Shown here piece by piece: positions 19,234-19,286 of a stretch of DNA of 19,286 nucleotides (the first letter of the stretch is position 1; the number at the start of each line of letters is the position of its first letter). A model generated the notes under the pieces. That model ran no database searches. It was not told the DNA's origin and saw nothing but the letters and a program-made list of their open reading frames with translations. Both the position numbers and the translations under genes were made by a program. Source of the stretch: Cudoniella acicularis. Its lineage: Eukaryota; Ascomycota; Leotiomycetes; Helotiales; Helotiaceae. Where the stretch lies: the NCBI GenBank assembly GCA_013054445.1, contig JAAMPI010001121.1:1-19286 (forward strand). The letters run 5' to 3'.

Positions 19234-19286
19234 ATGGATTCCTCTCTCTCGAAGAAGTGTAGGAAGTGTAAGCGAACGCTCCCTCT
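19234..19286 (+). CDS. 5' end of a CxxC-containing protein, cut by window end
   Basis: The ATG after a pyrimidine-rich leader opens a frame reading MDSSLSKKCRKCKRTLP that runs off the window. The CRKC pair followed by KRTLP resembles the start of small fungal proteins with two CxxC pairs (C..C.R.LP...F....K.C..C). This suggests a zinc-binding module, but only 17 codons are visible, so the call is tentative. Confidence 0.45.
   Translation, partial: MDSSLSKKCRKCKRTLP

Overview
The window is nuclear DNA of a filamentous ascomycete (Pezizomycotina). A leotiomycete-like source is possible, but the sequence alone does not prove it. The evidence is a Zn2Cys6 transcription factor, a HET-domain relic, and many short introns (mostly 46-72 nt) with GTRNGT donors and CTAAC/CTGAC-type branch sites. 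Ordinary nuclear housekeeping genes with standard codons are also present. No tRNA, rRNA, CRISPR array, transposase or virus-like gene was recognised.

Layout. Positions 1-1461 hold low-complexity, microsatellite-rich DNA with no supported gene. At 1462-3713 (+) lies a Zn2Cys6 / Fungal_trans_2 regulator in five exons. Its second exon is open only if one C of a C7 run and one T of a T8 run are treated as extra. Positions 3714-4646 are intergenic and include a pyrimidine-rich leader with an orphan short ORF and a direct repeat spaced 60 nt. At about 4647-6545 (+) lies a decayed HET-domain gene: one frame over 1.9 kb, no start ATG, two in-frame stops, and the core of the HET domain missing. RPL38 (eL38) runs leftward at 7376-6759. 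Diverging from it, at 7813-8468 (+), is a small four-exon gene with a SAP/Ish1-like C-terminus and an in-frame TGA at codon 23. At 11852-9046 (-) is an 864-residue protein with a folded N-terminal domain, a long disordered middle and a C-terminal coiled coil. A five-copy tandem repeat of about 63 bp follows at 12351-12668. MTR2 (mRNA export, NTF2 fold; 13667-13109, -) and MSM1 (mitochondrial methionyl-tRNA synthetase; 13943-15858, +) diverge from a 275-bp shared promoter. After 1.2 kb without a supported gene comes a 613-residue protein of unknown function (17072-18962, +) with an N-terminal Cys/His cluster and an acidic tail. A new CxxC-containing ORF begins at 19234 and is cut by the window end.

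Taken together, the left third looks accessory and eroding (regulator with indels, HET relic). From RPL38 rightward the genes are mostly intact housekeeping genes: a ribosomal protein, an mRNA export factor and an organellar tRNA synthetase. I see no operon-like or novel multi-gene system. The most checkable oddities are the lesions in three of the four leftmost genes, the reading-frame-neutral intron inside the zinc cluster, and the hairpin-compatible tandem repeat.
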